Below the pieces are notes generated by a model, which was not told where the DNA came from, searched no databases, and saw nothing but the letters and a program-made list of their open reading frames with translations. This document shows, one piece after another, positions 25,135 through 34,329 of a stretch of 64,000 nt of DNA. A program made the position numbers and the translations under genes. The DNA comes from Ignavibacteriales bacterium (GTDB lineage: Bacteria; Bacteroidota; Ignavibacteria; Ignavibacteriales; SURF-24). Positions within the stretch are counted from its first letter, which is position 1. Each line of letters opens with the position of its first letter. Location: positions 1 to 64,000 of the forward strand of contig QZKB01000067.1 of assembly GCA_003599415.1 (NCBI GenBank), given 5' to 3'.

Positions 25135-25656
25135 ATGAGTTTGTATAAAAACAAATTTCGAATTGAATCTAACAGGTTAAAAGAGTGGGATTATTCTAAT
25201 CCTTGGTGGTATTACATAAGCATAAATACAAAGAATCACGTTAATTGGTTCGGGGAAATAAAAAATGATAAAGTTGTGTTAAATGAAATTGGTCTGATAG
25301 TTAAAGAAAATCTGAATTCAATACATAAACATTTTGATATGGTTGAGTTAGATTCATTTATTATTATGCCTAATCATATACATGCAATAGTAATCATCAA
25401 CGAGATTGAAAATAAAATTAAATGTTCTGGTAGAGACGGGATATATCCCGTCTCTACGAAAAAAGCAATTTCACTTTCAACTATAATTGGAACATTTAAA
25501 GCTTCTGTTACAAGGTGGTGTAATAATAATGATATCAAGGAATTTAGTTGGCAGGAAAGATTTTATGATAGAATCATCCGTAATGATAAAGAATTAGAAA
25601 GGATCAGAAAATATATTCAACTAAATCCTATTAGGTGGGTAATTAAAAATTTGTAG
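25135..25656 (+). CDS. RAYT (REP-associated tyrosine transposase, IS200-like Y1 family)
   Basis: The 173-residue product has the HUH motif in MPNHIHAIV and the catalytic Tyr in FYDRIIRND, with the RAYT-typical tail ERIRKYIQLNPIRW. It lies 8 bp after the S9 peptidase gene. RAYTs act on REP palindromes. Notably a 28-bp palindrome is embedded in-frame (encoding GRDGIYPVST, between the HUH part and the Tyr part), and a second copy supplies the TAG stop codon. The coding frame is intact, so it may be active. It is best read as a domesticated single-copy transposase with its own REP elements. Confidence 0.88.
   Translation: MSLYKNKFRIESNRLKEWDYSNPWWYYISINTKNHVNWFGEIKNDKVVLNEIGLIVKENLNSIHKHFDMVELDSFIIMPNHIHAIVIINEIENKIKCSGRDGIYPVSTKKAISLSTIIGTFKASVTRWCNNNDIKEFSWQERFYDRIIRNDKELERIRKYIQLNPIRWVIKNL
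25430..25457. repeat. REP-like perfect palindrome inside the RAYT ORF
   Basis: A 28-bp perfect palindrome with half-site GTAGAGACGGGATA lies within the RAYT coding region and is translated without breaking the frame. It is identical to the copy at the 3' end of the same gene. Confidence 0.9.
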
Positions 25657-25682
25657 AGACGGGATATATCCCGTCTCTACAA
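25651..25682. repeat. REP-like perfect palindrome over the RAYT stop codon
   Basis: A second, identical copy of the 28-bp palindrome is extended here by TT/AA to 32 bp. The RAYT stop codon TAG (25654-25656) is part of the left arm. As RNA it would form a strong hairpin at the 3' end of the transposase message, which may also terminate transcription. Confidence 0.9.
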
Positions 25683-25735
25683 CAATTAAATTATATTCCA
25701 GCTGTATAATTAAATATCTGATTCTCATTTTCAGG

Positions 25736-25762
25736 TTTCAAATTTCCAATTTCAAATTTCCA
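25736..25762. repeat. short tandem direct repeat
   Basis: TTTCAAATTTCCA occurs twice in tandem with one intervening A (25736-25748 and 25750-25762), between the RAYT palindrome and the end of the cbb3 operon. No function is evident. Confidence 0.6.
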
Positions 25763-25767
25763 GTTGT

Positions 25768-26478
25768 TCATTTACAGCAATCGTGCTGCATTACGGCAGC
25801 AGTTTTAATTGAGAGTTTTGGGGAAATATATTTGATACCTAAATTCAATCCTCGTAAAATAAAAATAATAGCAAGCAAAGCAATAAAGACAGGGATTAGT
25901 TTTGTAAGTCTTCTTCTTAATTGCAGAGTGATAAAATTCCCAAGTAAGGCAATTATCGTCATCATAGGTAAAGTCCCTAATCCAAACAAAATCATAAACA
26001 GTGCACCGTGTTGGATTGTGCCTGTAGCTGCTGCACCGGCAATTGCTACATATACTAATCCGCAGGGAAGAAAGCCATTTAGAATTCCAATTAATAATAA
26101 TGAACTTAGAGAATCTTTTCTCCATAATGATGTAAACGATTTTTTGATAACCGAAGTAAAATTATCTACGAGTTTTATTCGCGGAAGCTTATGAAGCAAT
26201 GACTTTGGGATTATGACGTAAAGTAAAAGCAATATTCCAATTGCAAGAGAAAGAGTTTGCTGGAATCCGAACAAAGCAATCTTACTTCCAATCAATCCGA
26301 AGAAAGCACCCATTAAAGCATAAGAAATTATTCTTCCGACATTATAAAGAACTCTTCCAAGCACAAACTTAAATTTATTTTGCTGAGATGACGGAAGAGC
26401 AAGTGCGATTGGCCCGCACATTCCGACGCAATGCAAACTTCCAATTAGACCAATTATAAATGCTGAAAGAATTTCCAT
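25768..26478 (-). CDS. SafE/TauE-like membrane protein of the cbb3 cluster (DsbD/UreH-type fold)
   Basis: This 236-residue membrane protein has six or more helices. HCVGMCGPIALAL in helix 1 and NGFLPCGLVYVAIAGA in helix 4 are the paired Cys/Pro signatures of the sulfite exporter TauE/SafE (UreH-like) family found in cco gene clusters. The C-terminus ends in MQHDCCK, a potential copper-binding tail. As the last gene of the cbb3 operon, it probably works with the CcoI copper pump in copper delivery or redox handling during oxidase assembly. The exact substrate is unknown. Confidence 0.8.
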   Translation of the reverse strand: MEILSAFIIGLIGSLHCVGMCGPIALALPSSQQNKFKFVLGRVLYNVGRIISYALMGAFFGLIGSKIALFGFQQTLSLAIGILLLLYVIIPKSLLHKLPRIKLVDNFTSVIKKSFTSLWRKDSLSSLLLIGILNGFLPCGLVYVAIAGAAATGTIQHGALFMILFGLGTLPMMTIIALLGNFITLQLRRRLTKLIPVFIALLAIIFILRGLNLGIKYISPKLSIKTAAVMQHDCCK

Positions 26479-26493
26479 TAGATTTTTTTCATC

Positions 26494-26937
26494 CTAAATA
26501 TTTATGATTTGTTCATTATAATATTCAAGCCCATCTGAAGTCCAGAGTACTTTTATTTTCCACAAACCTGTGTTAAGCTTTCCCGGCGTAATTTGCTGCG
26601 TTCCATTTTTATCTAAGTTAATTTTGATTGAAAAATCTCTGCTTTTATCTGCAGGTCTGTAAAAATTTATTGTTCCGCTTATTTTCTTTTCAAGCAACAT
26701 CTTTGGAAAGGCAAGTTTCAATGTCTTGTTCTCAACTTCTATTTTCGGTTTCTCCTCAAGTTCATTTGTTCTCTTCATCCTTTCAATCTGTTCCTGGTAT
26801 TTTATTTCTTCGTCATAATATTTGTGAGTAACTAAATCAACATCCTGGTTCATGAAATAGATTACAGATCCAAGAATAAGTACAACAAAAAAAATATAAA
26901 CAGCCACAATTCCTTTCCCCCAGTTCATCTTAATCAT
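26494..26937 (-). CDS. ccoH: FixH/CcoH family protein
   Basis: The 147-residue protein has one N-terminal membrane helix starting MNWGKGIVAVYIFF, the typical FixH opening. A periplasmic part follows with YYDEEIKYQEQIERMKR and a beta-sandwich (SGTINFYRPADKSRDF). FixH/CcoH is needed for cbb3 oxidase assembly. Its start codon abuts the ccoG stop. ATG at 26928 is an alternative start. Confidence 0.88.
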   Translation of the reverse strand: MIKMNWGKGIVAVYIFFVVLILGSVIYFMNQDVDLVTHKYYDEEIKYQEQIERMKRTNELEEKPKIEVENKTLKLAFPKMLLEKKISGTINFYRPADKSRDFSIKINLDKNGTQQITPGKLNTGLWKIKVLWTSDGLEYYNEQIINI

Positions 26938-28350
26938 TTAATCTTCCTCTTCTTCTATTTTACCAATGAACGTGGTCTGGATTTCTTTTATTTGTTTATC
27001 TCCTGTATACACTTCAAAAGCTATATTGGAGATAGTTGATTTAATTTCCTCTTCATCCATAACTATAAGAAACTTTGTTTCCGTTATCTGCTGTCCTTTA
27101 GCTATAATTCCACCGCCAATAATTTTTATTTCGCCTTTACCTTTTTTTATTTTAATGGAAACAGGTAAATCCATGAAGGTTTTATTTGTAATCTTTATAT
27201 CAAAAAGATTACTGATTTTATTATCCGCCTGTTCCTGCGAAAGCAAACCCGGTGTACGCAAAATAGTTACGTCAATGTCAGTTCTTGTTAATGCAAGAAA
27301 TGACAGTACGGATAACAGCACAAAAAGAACAATAGAATAACCGATCATCCTTGGAGTGATTCTAAATTTTGACCGCTCTTTAATCTGGTTTAAAGATGCA
27401 TACCTGATTAAACCTTTTGGTCTGTTCACCTTATTCATCACGAAGTTACAGGCATCAATACAGGCAGTACAATTGATGCATTCCAATTGTGTTCCGTTTC
27501 TTATATCAATTCCAGTGGGGCAAACTTCAACACATTGGTTACAATCAATACAATCACCAATATTCTGCTGCTCATTCTTTTTTATTTTTCCTCTCGGTTC
27601 ACCTCTGATAAAATCATAAGCAATCACAATTGAATTTGCATCAAGTAAAACACCCTGTAATCTTCCGTAAGGACAAACATAAATGCAGGCATATTCCCTG
27701 AACCATGAAAAGATTCCATAAAATATGAAAGAGAAGGAGAGCATTGCAATAAAACCAGCAAAGTGTACAGAAGGGGATTGTGTAATTACAAGGTATAATT
27801 TATCAACCCCGATTAGCCATGCGATAAGTACATTTGCAATGATGATTGATATTGCGAAAAAAATAATTTGCTTGGAAAACTTCTTTATTATCTTTTCAAA
27901 TGTCCAGGATGACTTTTTTAGTAATTGTTGTTGTTTAGAATCTCCTTCAATCCAGTATTCCACTTTGCGGAAAACCATTTCCATAAAAACTGTTTGCGGA
28001 CAAATCCAGCCGCAAAATACTCTTCCATAAACAGCTGTAAACAACAGGATAAAAACTACAAGCGTTATCATACCTAACAGAAGAATGTAAAAATCATGCG
28101 GACCGAAAATTGCTCCAAGTATAATAAATTTTCTTCCAAATACATCGAAAAGAAATATTGGTTCATTATCAATTTTTATAAACGGAGTTATAAAAAGAAA
28201 TGCAAATAAAATCCAGCTAACTATAACTCTGGATTTATGCAGGCTTCCCTTTGGTTTTTTGGGAAATATCCATTTACGTTTTCCTTTCTTGTCTACAATT
28301 CCAAGTGAATCACGGAAAACATCTTTCGGTTTTTGAAAAGTCTCTTCCAT
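26938..28350 (-). CDS. ccoG: CcoG/FixG polyferredoxin, cbb3 oxidase accessory protein
   Basis: The 470-residue membrane protein contains the CcoG plan: N-terminal helices, VFCGWICPQTVFMEM, CIYVCPYGRLQG, then two 4Fe-4S motifs (CIDCNQCVEVCP and CINCTACIDAC), and a C-terminal Ig-like periplasmic domain. CcoG is a cupric reductase-type factor in cbb3 assembly. Six conserved Cys of the ferredoxin domain are complete. It sits between ccoP and ccoH, 9 bp downstream of ccoP. Confidence 0.93.
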   Translation of the reverse strand: MEETFQKPKDVFRDSLGIVDKKGKRKWIFPKKPKGSLHKSRVIVSWILFAFLFITPFIKIDNEPIFLFDVFGRKFIILGAIFGPHDFYILLLGMITLVVFILLFTAVYGRVFCGWICPQTVFMEMVFRKVEYWIEGDSKQQQLLKKSSWTFEKIIKKFSKQIIFFAISIIIANVLIAWLIGVDKLYLVITQSPSVHFAGFIAMLSFSFIFYGIFSWFREYACIYVCPYGRLQGVLLDANSIVIAYDFIRGEPRGKIKKNEQQNIGDCIDCNQCVEVCPTGIDIRNGTQLECINCTACIDACNFVMNKVNRPKGLIRYASLNQIKERSKFRITPRMIGYSIVLFVLLSVLSFLALTRTDIDVTILRTPGLLSQEQADNKISNLFDIKITNKTFMDLPVSIKIKKGKGEIKIIGGGIIAKGQQITETKFLIVMDEEEIKSTISNIAFEVYTGDKQIKEIQTTFIGKIEEEED

Positions 28351-28359
28351 CTGCTTCTG

Positions 28360-29208
28360 TTAAATAGTAACCTTTAGTGAATCTGACCCGCTTTTAATTT
28401 CCTGTCCTTCCGGTTTCTTACCATTTGGCGGATTAGTACCTTGCAAACTTATTACATAACTTGCAACTTCCTGTATTTGCTGAGGGCTTAACTGGCTCTC
28501 CCAGCTTATCATTCCTTTTGCCGGAACACCAACACGAATTACTTTAAAAACATTCTGAATAGAATTCCCATGTATCCAGTAGTTATCCGTCAGGTTGGGT
28601 CCTACTAAACCTTCACCAAGTCTTCCATGGCAAACAGAGCATTTGGAAATAAAAGTCTCCTTACCGCTGCTTAATGCACCAACATCTTTAAGTTGAATGA
28701 CGGTAGCTTCTGTTAGCAGCTTACCGCTTTTAATCAGAAGTTCTTTTTCGTAATTAGCAGTGCTTACTTCGGTTTTAAATTCATCTTCCTGCAAAGGACT
28801 GGTTTTAAGTACATGAAAATCAAACATATAAATTATCGCGAATATGACTGTACCGTAAAATAAAATATTGAACCATGGCGGAATACTGTTATTAAGTTCT
28901 TTTATCCCATCATAATTTTCTTTCATCATTAATTCATTTTCTTTTTCCAATGGCGCTAAACCGCTTATTTTATTTTTTATCCAATTCAAACTGAATAGTA
29001 TTGCGCAATAGAATTTCTTTTCCTTTTCTTTATCCGTTGCAAAACTTAAAACAAACCATGAGCCTATTGCAAGTAAGACAGCAAATATTATTATTGCTGT
29101 TTCAATATAACCTTTAAGGTTAAATTCATCTGTTGCTGGTGTTGTAGTTTGTGCAAGTAATAATCCGTTGTTTATTGCAGCAATTGTTATAGTAAAAAAG
29201 CTTTTCAT
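28360..29208 (-). CDS. ccoP: cbb3 oxidase subunit CcoP, mono-haem form
   Basis: The 282-residue protein has a signal-like first helix, a second helix (about 32-55), and the CcoP N-terminal segment ELNNSIPPWFNILFYGTVIF, followed by a periplasmic cytochrome c domain with CSVCHG and axial-ligand Met in GMISW. Only one CXXCH is present, whereas proteobacterial CcoP has two haem c domains. It delivers electrons to the CcoNO core. The residue after the haem domain is a short Lys/Gly-rich tail. Confidence 0.9.
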   Translation of the reverse strand: MKSFFTITIAAINNGLLLAQTTTPATDEFNLKGYIETAIIIFAVLLAIGSWFVLSFATDKEKEKKFYCAILFSLNWIKNKISGLAPLEKENELMMKENYDGIKELNNSIPPWFNILFYGTVIFAIIYMFDFHVLKTSPLQEDEFKTEVSTANYEKELLIKSGKLLTEATVIQLKDVGALSSGKETFISKCSVCHGRLGEGLVGPNLTDNYWIHGNSIQNVFKVIRVGVPAKGMISWESQLSPQQIQEVASYVISLQGTNPPNGKKPEGQEIKSGSDSLKVTI

Positions 29209-29211
29209 AAT

Positions 29212-29400
29212 TCACATTCCTGAATTAGGTTTTTCATTAGTTTCATTTTCAAAAGGAAGACGCGCTAACCTGTTAAGTAATTTTTTATCGGTTCTAAGCA
29301 GTCTTATTACTATTACAATAAATAAACCAATAAAAATTAAAAGTGAGATTACCGGATAAATCCAGATTCCGTCAATGCTTGATAAAAACTTTGATAACAT
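29212..29400 (-). CDS. ccoQ: CcoQ-like small membrane subunit
   Basis: The real start is the ATG at 29400, giving 62 residues; the track adds 21 residues that overlap ccoNO. One membrane helix (about 14-33, YPVISLLIFIGLFIVIV) is followed by a charged tail (RLLRTDKKLLNRL), the general form of CcoQ. It begins 1 bp after the ccoNO stop and ends 3 bp before ccoP. CcoQ stabilises the CcoP association with the complex. The call relies on size, topology and position. Confidence 0.7.
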   Translation of the reverse strand: MLSKFLSSIDGIWIYPVISLLIFIGLFIVIVIRLLRTDKKLLNRLARLPFENETNEKPNSGM

Positions 29401-29401
29401 T

Positions 29402-31519
29402 TCATCTCTCCTGATTTTGTACACCGGCTTTAATATCGGTTCCAAGTCTTTGCAGATAAGCAATCAATGCAATAATTTCTTTATCATGGGTAACAACTGC
29501 ACCTTGCTTAAGTAAGCCTTTGGATATTTTTTCTGCCTGAAGCATCAATTCGGCATTCGCAGCTTTTTCATATCCTTTGGGATAAGGAACACCGATACTT
29601 CTTAAAGTATTTATCTTTGCTTCTGTTTCAGAGGTATTAATTGTTTGTGAATAAAGCCAAGGATATGGCGGCATTATTGATCCCGGTGACATTGATGTCG
29701 GTTCAAACATATGGTAAAAGTGCCATACATCAGAATATTTGCCGCCTTGGCGATGCAAATCCGGTCCGATTCTTCTTGAGCCCCAAAGGAATGGATGATC
29801 ATATACAAATTCTCCGGCTTTGGAATATTCACCATATCTCTCGGTTTCAGATCTGAATGGTCTTATCATTTGCGAATGACAATTTACACATCCTTCACGT
29901 TGATAAATATCTCTGCCATGAAGTTCCAATGCAGTTAATGGTTTAACACTTGATATTGTTGGTACATTTGACTGAATTAGAAATGTCGGGATAAATTCAA
30001 TTATACCACCGATTAATATTGCAATGGTAGCTAAAACAGTAAATTGAATTGGTTTGCTTTCTAACCACCTGTGACCTTTTTCTTTTTGAAGATGCAAAAG
30101 TGCCGGGGCTTCTGCTGCTTCATTAAATTCAATTTTACCTTGCTTTGCTGTTTTTAGGAGATTATAAATACCAACACAAATTCCAATAATATATAAAGTA
30201 CCACCGACTGCACGAATGATATACATGGGGATAATCTGCGTAACTGATTCAAGGAAATTCGGGTATTGTAAAATTCCGAGCGGAGTAAATTGCTTCCACA
30301 TTAATGATTCTGTTACAGCTGCCCAGTATAGTGAAAGAACATAGAATACCATTCCTAACGTACCAAGCCAGAAGTGAAGATTAGCCGCTTTTACAGAATG
30401 AAGTTTTGTATTGTAAAGTTTAGGTACAAGCCAGTACAGCATTCCGAATGTCAGAAATCCGTTCCAGCCTAAAGCACCAATATGAACGTGACCGATAATC
30501 CAGTTTGTATAGTGAAGCTGAGCGTTGACATTTTTTAGTGAAAGCATTGGTCCTTCAAGAGTTGCCATACCGTAAGCAGTTACTGCAACAACCATGAATT
30601 TTAGAATCGGATCTTCGCGGACTTTATCCCATGCACCACGTAAGGTTAACAAACCATTAATCATTCCGCCCCAGGAAGGAGCAATTAGCATAATTGAAAA
30701 TACAGTTCCAAGGGATTGTGCCCAGTCAGGTAATGCAGTATACAATAGATGATGAGGTCCTGCCCAGATGTAAATAAATATTAATGTCCAGAAGTGTAGA
30801 ATTGAAAGCCTGTAAGAGTAAACAGGTCTGTTGGCAGCTTTTGGCAGGAAGTAATACATCAAGCCAAGAAATGGTGTTGTAAGAAAGAAAGCCACAGCAT
30901 TGTGCCCGTACCACCACTGTACCAATGCATCCTGCACACCGGCATAAAGTGAATAGCTCTTTAATAGTGTAGCGGGAACTTCAAGAGAATTAACAATATG
31001 AAGAACTGCAACAGTTACCCAACCGGAAATATAAAACCAGATTGCAACATACATATGCTCTTCACGGCGTTTGATGATTGTACCAAGCATATTTAATCCA
31101 AAGACGACCCAAACTAATGTAATAGCTATATCAATCGGCCATTCAAGTTCGGCGTACTCCTTAGATGTTGTCAATCCTGCCGGTAATGAAATTGCTGCGA
31201 GAACAATAATAAATTGCCATCCCCAGAAGTTTATTTTACTCAGAATGTCACTGTACATTCTTGCTTTGCAAAGCCGCTGAAGCGAATAATACAATCCTGT
31301 AAAAATTGCATTACCCACAAAGGCAAAGATGACTGCGTTGGTATGTAAAGGACGCAGCCTTCCAAATGTTAAGTAGGGAATACCAAAATTTAATTGCGGT
31401 AAAAACAATTGACATGCAATCAGCAAGCCGACAAGCATTCCGACTACGCCCCAAAGTAACGTAGCCATTGCGAAATTGCGGACAATCTTGTTATCGTAAC
31501 TGAATTTTTCCACTTCCAT
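29402..31519 (-). CDS. ccoNO: fused cbb3-type cytochrome c oxidase CcoN-CcoO
   Basis: A single 705-residue polypeptide joins the catalytic haem-copper subunit CcoN (about 1-475) to the mono-haem cytochrome c subunit CcoO (about 490-705). CcoN landmarks are RPLHTNAVIF, WWYGHNAVAFF, AGPHHLLYTALP with the CuB His pair, and IIGHVHIGALGWNG with the haem-ligand His pair. CcoO shows GRDIYQREGCVNCHSQMIRPF with its CXXCH and a Met-rich later segment SMSPGSIMPPYPW. The fusion is common in Bacteroidota-like lineages. It is the oxygen-reducing core of a high-affinity oxidase. Confidence 0.95.
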   Translation of the reverse strand: MEVEKFSYDNKIVRNFAMATLLWGVVGMLVGLLIACQLFLPQLNFGIPYLTFGRLRPLHTNAVIFAFVGNAIFTGLYYSLQRLCKARMYSDILSKINFWGWQFIIVLAAISLPAGLTTSKEYAELEWPIDIAITLVWVVFGLNMLGTIIKRREEHMYVAIWFYISGWVTVAVLHIVNSLEVPATLLKSYSLYAGVQDALVQWWYGHNAVAFFLTTPFLGLMYYFLPKAANRPVYSYRLSILHFWTLIFIYIWAGPHHLLYTALPDWAQSLGTVFSIMLIAPSWGGMINGLLTLRGAWDKVREDPILKFMVVAVTAYGMATLEGPMLSLKNVNAQLHYTNWIIGHVHIGALGWNGFLTFGMLYWLVPKLYNTKLHSVKAANLHFWLGTLGMVFYVLSLYWAAVTESLMWKQFTPLGILQYPNFLESVTQIIPMYIIRAVGGTLYIIGICVGIYNLLKTAKQGKIEFNEAAEAPALLHLQKEKGHRWLESKPIQFTVLATIAILIGGIIEFIPTFLIQSNVPTISSVKPLTALELHGRDIYQREGCVNCHSQMIRPFRSETERYGEYSKAGEFVYDHPFLWGSRRIGPDLHRQGGKYSDVWHFYHMFEPTSMSPGSIMPPYPWLYSQTINTSETEAKINTLRSIGVPYPKGYEKAANAELMLQAEKISKGLLKQGAVVTHDKEIIALIAYLQRLGTDIKAGVQNQER

Positions 31520-31544
31520 AGAACCCTGCAGATTTTATAATGAA

Positions 31545-31727
31545 TTATTTATTTAGCTGTTGTTTTCCTTTCTTGTCTGAATCCGGTTTATCTTCATCAA
31601 ATAAAATTCTGACCGAAGGAGTATATGTATCCTTAAACTGATTATGCTTTACTGCCCAGATAAATGCGACTAAAAAACCACCAGCAACAAGCAGACTGAA
31701 AAACATAAGTATTACCATTACGTACAT
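31545..31727 (-). CDS. ccoS: CcoS, cbb3 oxidase assembly protein
   Basis: The start is the ATG at 31727, giving 60 residues beginning MYVMVILMFFSLLVAGGF; the track start lies inside ccoI. A single membrane helix is followed by FIWAVKHNQFKDTYTPSVRILFD, the conserved CcoS signature (W.vk.gQFdD..tpa.rIL.D). CcoS is required for cofactor insertion into cbb3 oxidase. It begins 1 bp after the ccoI stop. Confidence 0.92.
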   Translation of the reverse strand: MYVMVILMFFSLLVAGGFLVAFIWAVKHNQFKDTYTPSVRILFDEDKPDSDKKGKQQLNK

Positions 31728-31728
31728 T

Positions 31729-34164
31729 TTATAAAAGTCCTCTTCTTTTGGCAAACAGAGCAGTAGTAGCCGTTGCAAATAAAACAACAGAGATCGAGCT
31801 GACAGGCATAAGTATAGCTGCAATCAATGGAGTAAGATTACCTGTAACAGCAAAGTATAAACCAAGAACATTGTAAGATACAGATAAAACAAAACTTGTA
31901 CTTATTATTTTAATATTTGTTTTACTAAACTCAATGAATTTCCCTAATTTGCCAAACGAATCTGCATCAAGAATTGCATCGCTGGCAGGTGTAAAATTAT
32001 TAGTGTTTTCAGTAATTGAAATGCCGGCATCACTTGCTTTTAGTGCACCCGCATCATTAAGACCGTCGCCTATCATCAATATGCTTTTATCTTTTTCCTG
32101 CAATTGTCTTACGAAATCAAGTTTATCAGAAGGAGTCTGGAAGAATTTTAATTCTGCAGAATCCCCGAAATATGAAATCAGGTTGTTCTTTTCATTATCA
32201 TTATCACCTGACAGAACTGATAATTCATAATTCTTCAGCGAAGAAATAACTTCTTTTAATTCATCCCTGTACAGATTTGAAAATTTGTAACTTCCTTTCG
32301 GCTCATTATTAATTGATAAATAAACTGTAGTATCAAACGATTTTTGTTGCTGAGCTAAATCCTCATCTTCAATTTTAGAAAAAGGATTTACGAATGAACC
32401 GGAACCGAGTTTAACTGAATTATTATTAACAGTTCCTTCAAGTCCCTGCCCGATTATTTCACTGAAAGATTTTACTTCAAAATGATTTCCTTCCGGCAGA
32501 TAATCATAAATTATTCTGCTTAACGGATGAGAAGAATTTCTAACCAGAGATTTAACAGCCATGGTTTCATCTTTGGAAAGTGCATTACCTTCAAAATGAA
32601 TTCTTGAAGATTCCGGTTTTGTTATCGTTCCGGTCTTATCAAAAATAATTGAATTTATTTTTGCTAATTTCTCAACAAGAAAAATATTCCGGAGATAAAA
32701 TTTATTCCTTCCGAAAATTCTCATTGTATTTCCAAAAGTAAATGGAATTGACAATGCCAATGCGCAGGGACATGCTACTATTAATATTGCGGTAACAATA
32801 TTTACTGCCTGTACAAGGCTTATTTGTATCCAGTATATAAACGCAATCATGGAAATAATCAGAATTCCGGATGTGAAATATTTAGCTATAACATCACTTC
32901 TATGTGAAAAAGTTTTCTTTTCCATTTTTTTATTGAAGTGATCATTCCAAAGTTGCGTAATGTAGCTCTGAGATACCTTTTTGATTACCTCAAGTTCAAT
33001 TGCAGTTCCTGTCTGTTTGCCACCCGCATAAATAATTTCACCCGGCTTTTTTTCAATTGGTCTTGATTCACCCGTAACAAAACTATAATCGATAAAGCCA
33101 TTCCCGTTTAAGAGATATGAATCAGCAGGAATCAATTCATTATTTCTGACTAAAAATTTATCCCCGGTTTGCAGATTTGCAACAGGAACAGAAGTTTCTT
33201 TGCCTGCTTTTCTTGTAGTAACTGACAGTGGGAAAAATGATTTATAATCGCGTTCAAAGTTTAATAAGTCGTAAGTTTTTGTCTGAAATAATTTTCCGAC
33301 CAGCAAAAAGAAAACGAGTCCGCTCATAGAATCCATATAACCGGAACCGGCGCCGGTTATTATTTCGTACAAACTTCTTATAAACTGGATTGCAATTCCA
33401 AGCGATATAGGTACATCAATGTTTAATACTTTTTCTTTCAGTCCACCAAAAGCTGATTTAAAATAATCTGAGCTGCTGAAAAAGAAAACCGGAAGCGAGA
33501 GAAGGATTATTAAAAAGCCAAACACTCTGTCAAGAAAAGGATCTACCTTATTAATGAAAGATAAATACTCCGGAAAGCTTAAAAGCATTATGTTTCCAAA
33601 GGCAAATCCCGCTACACCAATTTTGTAATATAATCTTTTATTGATGCCTTCATTTTTTTTCTTACCTGAATTTGCAAGGTCAAGCAATGGCTCATAACCA
33701 AGTGATGACAATAACTCAACAATTGCTTTTAAGGATGTGTCGCTCTCTTTGAATTGAACTGATAATTTTTTTTCAAGAAAATTAACACGGGAATATTTAA
33801 TTCCGCTGTTAATTTTATAAAGATTTTCAAGCAACCAAATACATGAACTGCAATGCATTTGCGGAATGAAGAAAGTGACAGTTGAAATTTCACCATCCGT
33901 AAAATCAATTAATTCTTTTTTTAGAGTGGCGCTGTCAAGGAAATCAAATTTGCCATTATTGCTTATAGGGGTGGGTGAAATTCCGGGTTTATCGTTTAAA
34001 GTATAATAACTGCACAGTTTATTGTTATCAAGTAATTCATAAACTGTTTTGCAGCCGTTACAGCAAAATATTTTTTCACCAATACTAATCGAATCATCGG
34101 AGCAATAATCTCCGCAATGAAAGCATATCAATTTTTCCAAAGTGTCAGTTTCAACTTTGTTCAT
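31729..34164 (-). CDS. ccoI: CcoI/FixI copper-translocating P1B-type ATPase
   Basis: This 811-residue pump has an N-terminal Cys cluster (CFHCGDYC, then FCCNGC) and an HMA domain with MHCSSC (about 102-107). Membrane helices follow, with the actuator TGES, the ion-binding CPC in ACPCALALS, the phosphorylation site DKTGT and the hinge GDGLND. CcoI-type pumps export copper for CuB assembly in cbb3 oxidase, not for resistance. It is the first gene of the minus-strand cco operon and diverges from the alanine dehydrogenase-like gene. Confidence 0.93.
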   Translation of the reverse strand: MNKVETDTLEKLICFHCGDYCSDDSISIGEKIFCCNGCKTVYELLDNNKLCSYYTLNDKPGISPTPISNNGKFDFLDSATLKKELIDFTDGEISTVTFFIPQMHCSSCIWLLENLYKINSGIKYSRVNFLEKKLSVQFKESDTSLKAIVELLSSLGYEPLLDLANSGKKKNEGINKRLYYKIGVAGFAFGNIMLLSFPEYLSFINKVDPFLDRVFGFLIILLSLPVFFFSSSDYFKSAFGGLKEKVLNIDVPISLGIAIQFIRSLYEIITGAGSGYMDSMSGLVFFLLVGKLFQTKTYDLLNFERDYKSFFPLSVTTRKAGKETSVPVANLQTGDKFLVRNNELIPADSYLLNGNGFIDYSFVTGESRPIEKKPGEIIYAGGKQTGTAIELEVIKKVSQSYITQLWNDHFNKKMEKKTFSHRSDVIAKYFTSGILIISMIAFIYWIQISLVQAVNIVTAILIVACPCALALSIPFTFGNTMRIFGRNKFYLRNIFLVEKLAKINSIIFDKTGTITKPESSRIHFEGNALSKDETMAVKSLVRNSSHPLSRIIYDYLPEGNHFEVKSFSEIIGQGLEGTVNNNSVKLGSGSFVNPFSKIEDEDLAQQQKSFDTTVYLSINNEPKGSYKFSNLYRDELKEVISSLKNYELSVLSGDNDNEKNNLISYFGDSAELKFFQTPSDKLDFVRQLQEKDKSILMIGDGLNDAGALKASDAGISITENTNNFTPASDAILDADSFGKLGKFIEFSKTNIKIISTSFVLSVSYNVLGLYFAVTGNLTPLIAAILMPVSSISVVLFATATTALFAKRRGLL

Positions 34165-34300
34165 TAGTAAAACGAAGTCCCTCTTTGTTTTGCCCTGATA
34201 AGAAGAATTTTAATAAGTGAATATATCTTATTTAGTTTAAAACAGCAACGGCATTCGTTGAAGTTTATGATTTGACCATCCTTAAGATTTCCGAAACAAA

Positions 34301-34329
34301 TTGTCTATAGTCTTGAATTTCTATATTAA
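34301..34329 (+). promoter_or_regulatory. candidate promoter upstream of the alanine dehydrogenase-like gene
   Basis: TTGTCT and TATTAA are separated by 17 nt in the 272-bp divergent region between ccoI and the dehydrogenase gene, about 108 bp before the ATG. No clear FNR-type palindrome was found in this region for the cco operon. Confidence 0.35.

Noticed and set aside
26966-28030. Plus-strand ORFs of 87-124 aa opposite ccoG
   Set aside because: They are antisense to a fully conserved CcoG reading frame and contain no recognisable domain or ribosome binding site.
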